DNA from: a virus
IMG/VR virus record: IMGVR_UViG_3300042569_000185
Location: 1-22,555 of that record
Length of the DNA: 22,555 nt
Reading direction: 5' to 3' (one strand)
Shown here: piece by piece, positions 19,058 to 22,555 of the stretch
Layout: each line of letters starts with the position of its first letter
Numbering within the stretch: position 1 is the first letter of the stretch
The notes under the pieces: model-generated
Databases searched by the model: none
What the model was told of the DNA's origin: nothing
What the model saw: the letters and a program-made list of their open reading frames with translations, nothing else
Position numbers and translations under genes: made by a program

Positions 19058-19965
19058 ATGTTAACATCCCTAGTCAATTCAGGGAGTATGCAAATCTAGC
19101 TGCTTTTCCTGCTACAGGAAGTGCTAAGATTTTGTATGTAGCGAAAAACACGAACAAACTCTATAGATGGGATACATCAGCTTACGTTGAAGTAAGTGCA
19201 TCTGCAGCCTCATCTTGGGGAAACATCACAGGTACTTTATCTAATCAAACAGATTTACAAAGTGCAATCAACGGAAAGCAAGATACTTTAGTTTCAGGAA
19301 CTAACATTAAGACGGTTAATTCAACTTCTATTCTTGGAAGTGGAGATTTAGCAGTTCAAGATACACTCGTTTCAGGAACTAACATTAAAACAATCAACGG
19401 TAGTTCAGTTTTAGGTAGTGGAGATTTAACAATTAGTGGTGGTGCGAGTGGTATTCACGCTTTGTTAAAACTAACAACGGGACAACAAACAAGTCCAGCA
19501 GTTACTGCTACAACAATGAACAGTACAGCATTGATTGCAAATAGATTAATATCTTTGCCATTCATTCCAAATCAAACATTTACTTGTTCAAATTTGTACA
19601 TAAACGCGGGTACAACTGTTGTTGGTGGTCTTGGTAGGATTTTAATTTATTCAGATGTTAATGGTATACCTACAACAAAACTTTATGAGTCAGCAGATTT
19701 GGATTTGTCCATTGCCGGAATAAAAACTGCAACTACTTCGTTTACATTTACTCAAGGGACAACGTATTGGTTGACAATTCATGCAAACTCAAATAATAGT
19801 GTTAGTTCATTAGGTGTTGGTTCTCTTATGTTAGTGCGAACAAATGGAGTAAGTCAAGTTGGTGGATATGGTGGTAGCGCAACTTTTGGAAGCGCACCAA
19901 CTACATATCCGAGTTTAATTTTTTTAACTTCAACAATTCCTTGCGTATTTATAACAGCATCTTAA
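19048..19965 (+). CDS. Repeat-containing tail fibre or decoration protein
   Basis: 305 residues, Ser/Thr/Gly/Asn-rich beta protein. After a short N-terminal module (MAINVNIPSQFREYANLAAF; YVAKNTNKLYRWD) come two tandem 26-residue repeats starting at Gln78 and Gln104 (QDTLVSGTNIKT-x7-ILGSGDL type), a motif common in trimeric phage fibre shafts. The C-terminal 170 residues (ILIYSDVNGIPTTKLYESAD, TYWLTIHANSNN) look like a jelly-roll or carbohydrate-binding domain. A tail fibre for host contact is likely. Its position inside the tail module, apart from the fibre gene at 597, implies a separate fibre. Confidence 0.65.
   Translation: MAINVNIPSQFREYANLAAFPATGSAKILYVAKNTNKLYRWDTSAYVEVSASAASSWGNITGTLSNQTDLQSAINGKQDTLVSGTNIKTVNSTSILGSGDLAVQDTLVSGTNIKTINGSSVLGSGDLTISGGASGIHALLKLTTGQQTSPAVTATTMNSTALIANRLISLPFIPNQTFTCSNLYINAGTTVVGGLGRILIYSDVNGIPTTKLYESADLDLSIAGIKTATTSFTFTQGTTYWLTIHANSNNSVSSLGVGSLMLVRTNGVSQVGGYGGSATFGSAPTTYPSLIFLTSTIPCVFITAS
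19279..19434 (+). repeat. 78-bp tandem repeat (2 copies) in fibre gene
   Basis: Two adjacent 78-base units, 19279-19356 and 19357-19434, in frame. They share blocks such as 'tttcaggaactaacattaa' and 'agtggagattta'. Third-position differences outside the blocks show the copies are diverged, so the duplication is old. Confidence 0.75.
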
Positions 19966-19976
19966 AACATATAACC

Positions 19977-20132
19977 ATGCCACAATTAAGAAACGAAATT
20001 TACGATGATAACGGATTAGTCCGAGTTGAGTTCATCGAAGTAGAAGAACCAAGTCAAGAAGAACTTATTGCTCAAAAGGAAGCAGAGTTACTTGCTATGT
20101 ACAATGAACTGAAAGCTCTTAAAGGAGAATGA
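19977..20132 (+). CDS. Small acidic protein in tail module (51 aa)
   Basis: 51 residues: MPQLRNEIYDDNGLVRVEFI followed by a Glu-rich helix (SQEELIAQKEAELLAMYNELKALKGE). I chose ATG 19977 over an in-frame upstream ATG at 19941 that lies inside the fibre gene, because 19977 follows the fibre stop by 11 bases. Ends in an ATGA overlap. A possible fibre-tip or assembly helper. Confidence 0.6.
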   Translation: MPQLRNEIYDDNGLVRVEFIEVEEPSQEELIAQKEAELLAMYNELKALKGE

Positions 20133-20638
20133 AGCAAGAGGAGTTACAGAAAGAGCTGAACAAGTTCCGTGATTACGTTGTAAGTCAGGCAAAGTCTAAC
20201 TTAACACGTCAACGAAAGAACTCGTCTAAGAGCTTATATAACTCTATCAAGGGTAATGTGAAAGCCATGCCTAATTCATTCTCTATGAACTTTGAAATGA
20301 ATGAATACGGATTCTATCAGGACAAAGGGGTTAGTGGAGTAAAGAAAAAGTACAACACGGATTTCAAGTACACTAACAAGATGCCTCCTGCGAAAGCATT
20401 TGATAAATGGATTGTTAGAAAAGGATTAGCTCCAAGAGATAAAGGAAAGTTTCAAAGTAGAAAATCTTTGTCTTACCTGATAGCAAGATCAGTTTATATA
20501 AACGGAATCAAACCTAGTTTATTCTTTACAAAACCATTTGAGAAGGCTTACAAGCGTTTACCTAATGATTTAGTTGAAGCATTCGGATTAGATGCAATAA
20601 AATTATTTAACACAACAACATTTCCTAAACAAAAATAG
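20129..20638 (+). CDS. Putative tail/neck protein
   Basis: 169 residues, very basic (36 or so Lys/Arg). Central conserved piece MNEYGFYQDKGVSGVKKKYN followed by DFKYTNKMPPAKAFDKWIVR and SLSYLIARSVYINGIKPSLF. The 'YGFYQDKG-V-G' and 'YLIARSVYINGIKP' phrases recall phage proteins of the HK97 gp10-like / neck group ('A-R-x-I-x-x-x-G' ends). Likely a tail-completion or head-tail joining protein. Start ATGA, end directly followed by the next ATG (TAGATG). Confidence 0.68.
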   Translation: MKQEELQKELNKFRDYVVSQAKSNLTRQRKNSSKSLYNSIKGNVKAMPNSFSMNFEMNEYGFYQDKGVSGVKKKYNTDFKYTNKMPPAKAFDKWIVRKGLAPRDKGKFQSRKSLSYLIARSVYINGIKPSLFFTKPFEKAYKRLPNDLVEAFGLDAIKLFNTTTFPKQK

Positions 20639-21685
20639 ATGGCAATTTTCGCACGTTCACCTTACATTTTTACAATAAACGAAACAGGACAAACTGCTTC
20701 GATGATACAGATATTTCTTTGGAATGGGAATACTACTCCAATGCCTAGTTCACCTGCTTACACGTTAAGTAAACAAATACCTTCGTCAAGTTCACCTGCT
20801 ACTTATTACGACCTTTCACCTTACATCAGGGAGTTTATCAATCACAATACGTTACAAACAATCACAACAAGTAACGCAGTAACTCCTGCTGCTCAATGGT
20901 GTTGGATAGGATTAAAAACTTTTAAGAAAACAACAGGTGGTTTTGTTCAGTTTGGTTCAACACTTACTTACAGATGTTACGAAGGTTACGGAAATTATAC
21001 GGATGGAGCGAATCCTGATTTAGGAAGAGTTCATTTGACTGCAGGAACTTACAACTATTATTTAGATGGTAGCGGTAACACAGGACACTTGACTATTGAA
21101 AACATTTCAGGAGATTCTATTAAATGGACAAATCTTTCAACAGGAGCTTCTACAACTTCAAGTTTAGGAACTGCAAATGTACAGGACTTTCCAAGAGTTT
21201 ACTCAACGTATTTAAGTGCAGGAAATCTAGTAGAAATAATCAACGGAGGAAGTACAATATGGAGTGCAACTTTTCAACCTAAAGACGAATGTAAATACAC
21301 ACCTGTAAGATGTGACTTCGTTAACAAGTTTGGAGCATGGCAAACTGAGTGGTTTTTTAAAGCAAGTAACAATTCAATCAGCGTTGAAAACACGGAGTAT
21401 AATTTAATGCCTGCAACCTATCCTAGTTATAACATTCAGGAAGGACAAAGAAAAGTCTTTAACACGAACGCAAAAACACAAATCAAGGTAAATACTGATT
21501 GGGTTAACGAAAGCTACTCACAAGTGATTACAGAACTAATGTTAAGCGAAAGAATCCTATTAGACAAATCTCCAGTGAAGATAAACACGAAATCAACTGA
21601 GCTATTCAAAAGCATAAACACACACATGATTAATTATCAATTGGAATTTGAATATGCTTACGACTTAATTAACTCAGTAGTCTAA
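20639..21685 (+). CDS. Tail structural protein, beta-rich
   Basis: 348 residues. Almost all beta-strand, rich in Thr, Ser, Asn, Tyr (SPYIFTINETGQTASMIQIF, then YDLSPYIREFINHNTLQTIT; CRYEGYGNYTDG; EDECKYTPVRCDFVNKFGAW). No membrane segment or signal peptide. Two Cys near 220-226 (EC-KYTPVRCD). It resembles the tail proteins that follow the neck gene in Bacteroidota phages; a tail tube, distal-tail or baseplate role cannot be separated by eye. Its stop forms a TAATG junction with the next gene. Confidence 0.65.
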   Translation: MAIFARSPYIFTINETGQTASMIQIFLWNGNTTPMPSSPAYTLSKQIPSSSSPATYYDLSPYIREFINHNTLQTITTSNAVTPAAQWCWIGLKTFKKTTGGFVQFGSTLTYRCYEGYGNYTDGANPDLGRVHLTAGTYNYYLDGSGNTGHLTIENISGDSIKWTNLSTGASTTSSLGTANVQDFPRVYSTYLSAGNLVEIINGGSTIWSATFQPKDECKYTPVRCDFVNKFGAWQTEWFFKASNNSISVENTEYNLMPATYPSYNIQEGQRKVFNTNAKTQIKVNTDWVNESYSQVITELMLSERILLDKSPVKINTKSTELFKSINTHMINYQLEFEYAYDLINSVV

Positions 21686-22555
21686 TGAACAGAAAAGTAC
21701 AAGTATACATAGAAGGACAAAGACTTGAATTATTCAACGATGAGCAGATTCAGGTTACTTCAACGCAACAGAACGTCTCAGACATTTCAAAGACTTACAC
21801 GGACTTTTCACAGAGCTTTACCGTTCCTGCTTCAACTTACAATAACGCTATCTTTCAGCACTTTTATCAGAGTGATGTTAATTCGACTATTGATCACAAC
21901 CTGAGAAGGAATGCGTTTATTGAAATTGATTTAACTTTCTTCAGACGTGGAAAGATTCAGATTGAAAAAGCGAACCTAAAAAACGGAAAAGCAGAAAGCT
22001 ATACGGTAAGTTTTTACGGAGATGGAAAGACGTTACTAGATTACTTTGGAGAAGATTTATTATCTGATTTAGATTACACACCTTTGAATCATGAGTACAC
22101 AGGTGACGAAGTGAGAACACGAATCCTAGATGGTACAAATTCGTATGATGTAAAATATCCTTTAATTAGCTCTAAAAGAATATGGACTTACACAGGACAA
22201 ACACCAACAACAATTACTCCAAGTTGGTTAACGATTCCAACAAGCAGTTCTAATGATATTCATCACACAAGCGGACATATTCACTATCAAGAGTTATTTC
22301 CTGCAGTTAGAGTTCAAAAAATATTTGAGCAGATTGAAGCTAAATACGGGGTAACATTTAGCGGAAACTTTCTTAGTGACGATAGATTTAGTAAACTTTT
22401 CTTGTGGTATAAAAACAAGAACGAAATGCAAATAATGTCTGAATCTTATTTAGTAGATTTTCAGACAGTAACTCCTGCTTACATAACATATGATTTAACA
22501 GGAGCATTTGACACATCATTAGATACTTTACACATTCAAGAAATTTCAGGTGTGT
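21685..22555 (+). CDS. Tail protein, partial at right edge
   Basis: Open from the ATG at 21685 (TAATG with the preceding stop) to the window end, at least 290 residues. Begins MNRKVQVYIEGQRLELFNDE then QIQVTSTQQNVSDISKTYTD and FSQSFTVPASTYNNAIFQHF. This 'I-S-K-T-Y-T-D-F-S-Q-S-F-T-V-P' segment is a recurrent N-terminal phrase of Bacteroidota phage tail-tip (distal tail/baseplate-like) proteins. The remainder is beta-rich with GDGKTLLDYFGEDL and an IFEQIEAKYGVTFSG helix. Incomplete, so length and C-terminal domains are unknown. Confidence 0.7.
   Translation, partial: MNRKVQVYIEGQRLELFNDEQIQVTSTQQNVSDISKTYTDFSQSFTVPASTYNNAIFQHFYQSDVNSTIDHNLRRNAFIEIDLTFFRRGKIQIEKANLKNGKAESYTVSFYGDGKTLLDYFGEDLLSDLDYTPLNHEYTGDEVRTRILDGTNSYDVKYPLISSKRIWTYTGQTPTTITPSWLTIPTSSSNDIHHTSGHIHYQELFPAVRVQKIFEQIEAKYGVTFSGNFLSDDRFSKLFLWYKNKNEMQIMSESYLVDFQTVTPAYITYDLTGAFDTSLDTLHIQEISGV

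Noticed and set aside
19941-19976. Upstream ATG for the 51-aa tail-module protein
   Set aside because: It lies in the fibre gene; 19977 follows the fibre stop and gives the typical MPQLRNE start.
21941-22138. Minus-strand frame in the right-edge tail gene
   Set aside because: Lies fully inside the well-supported partial tail protein; no independent evidence.
1-22555. tRNA, rRNA, CRISPR or integration genes
   Set aside because: No cloverleaf-like stretch, repeat-spacer array, recombinase or attachment repeats were recognised on either strand.

Overview
The window looks like about half of a tailed bacteriophage (siphovirus-like) genome infecting a member of the Bacteroidota, most likely a flavobacterium. 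The reasons are: AT-rich DNA; every convincing gene on the + strand; initiation sites that are A-rich instead of Shine-Dalgarno-like; and promoters of the Bacteroidota type (TAnnTTTG at -7, with one complete TTTG-N19-TAnnTTTG at 4529-4559). Protein families are those usual in flavobacterial phages, such as GWG-repeat fibres, an ERF annealase, a NinG-type nuclease and a TerS/TerL pair. I see no integrase, tRNA, rRNA, CRISPR array or insertion sequence.

Layout. 1-4278: end of a structural and lysis module (head-tail adaptor-like protein, receptor-binding or fibre protein, holin, amidase endolysin, candidate one-piece spanin, metallophosphatase). 4279-4593: non-coding control region with a terminator, a 21-bp repeat pair, a palindrome and the best promoter of the window. 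4594-7053: early module of very small genes chained by ATGA overlaps, ending in a zinc-ribbon protein and a DnaA-domain-IV-like protein. 7054-7178: promoter plus a candidate pseudoknotted RNA with a terminator-like U tract. 7179-8793: nucleotide and nuclease cassette containing a ThyA-fold enzyme with dCMP-hydroxymethylase signatures, a MazG-like pyrophosphohydrolase and a PD-(D/E)XK-like protein. 8790-11382: replication (winged-helix initiator, RecA-fold helicase, NinG-like nuclease). 11387-14316: recombination (ERF annealase, YqaJ/lambda-exo-like nuclease, a small protein with an SSB-like tail, small membrane and coiled-coil proteins, HTH protein), closed by a terminator. 14357-17623: promoter, sigma-like factor, TerS and TerL. 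17635-22555: tail genes starting with a tail-chaperone-like gene that carries a -1 frameshift signal, then tail and fibre genes, running off the right edge.

How it may work together (inference). Host RNA polymerase reads the early block from the 4529-4559 promoter. The replication and ERF/exonuclease genes copy and recombine the genome. The phage sigma-like factor, with its own promoter after the terminator, may switch on packaging and tail genes. Holin, endolysin and spanin release progeny. The most interesting items are: the U9 frameshift site with two long overlapping reading frames (18128-18410); the 7061-8793 cassette, which could make modified cytosine nucleotides and attack unmodified DNA; the pseudoknot RNA in front of it; and a strongly strand-biased ACACGRA heptamer that is absent from the early and nucleotide modules.
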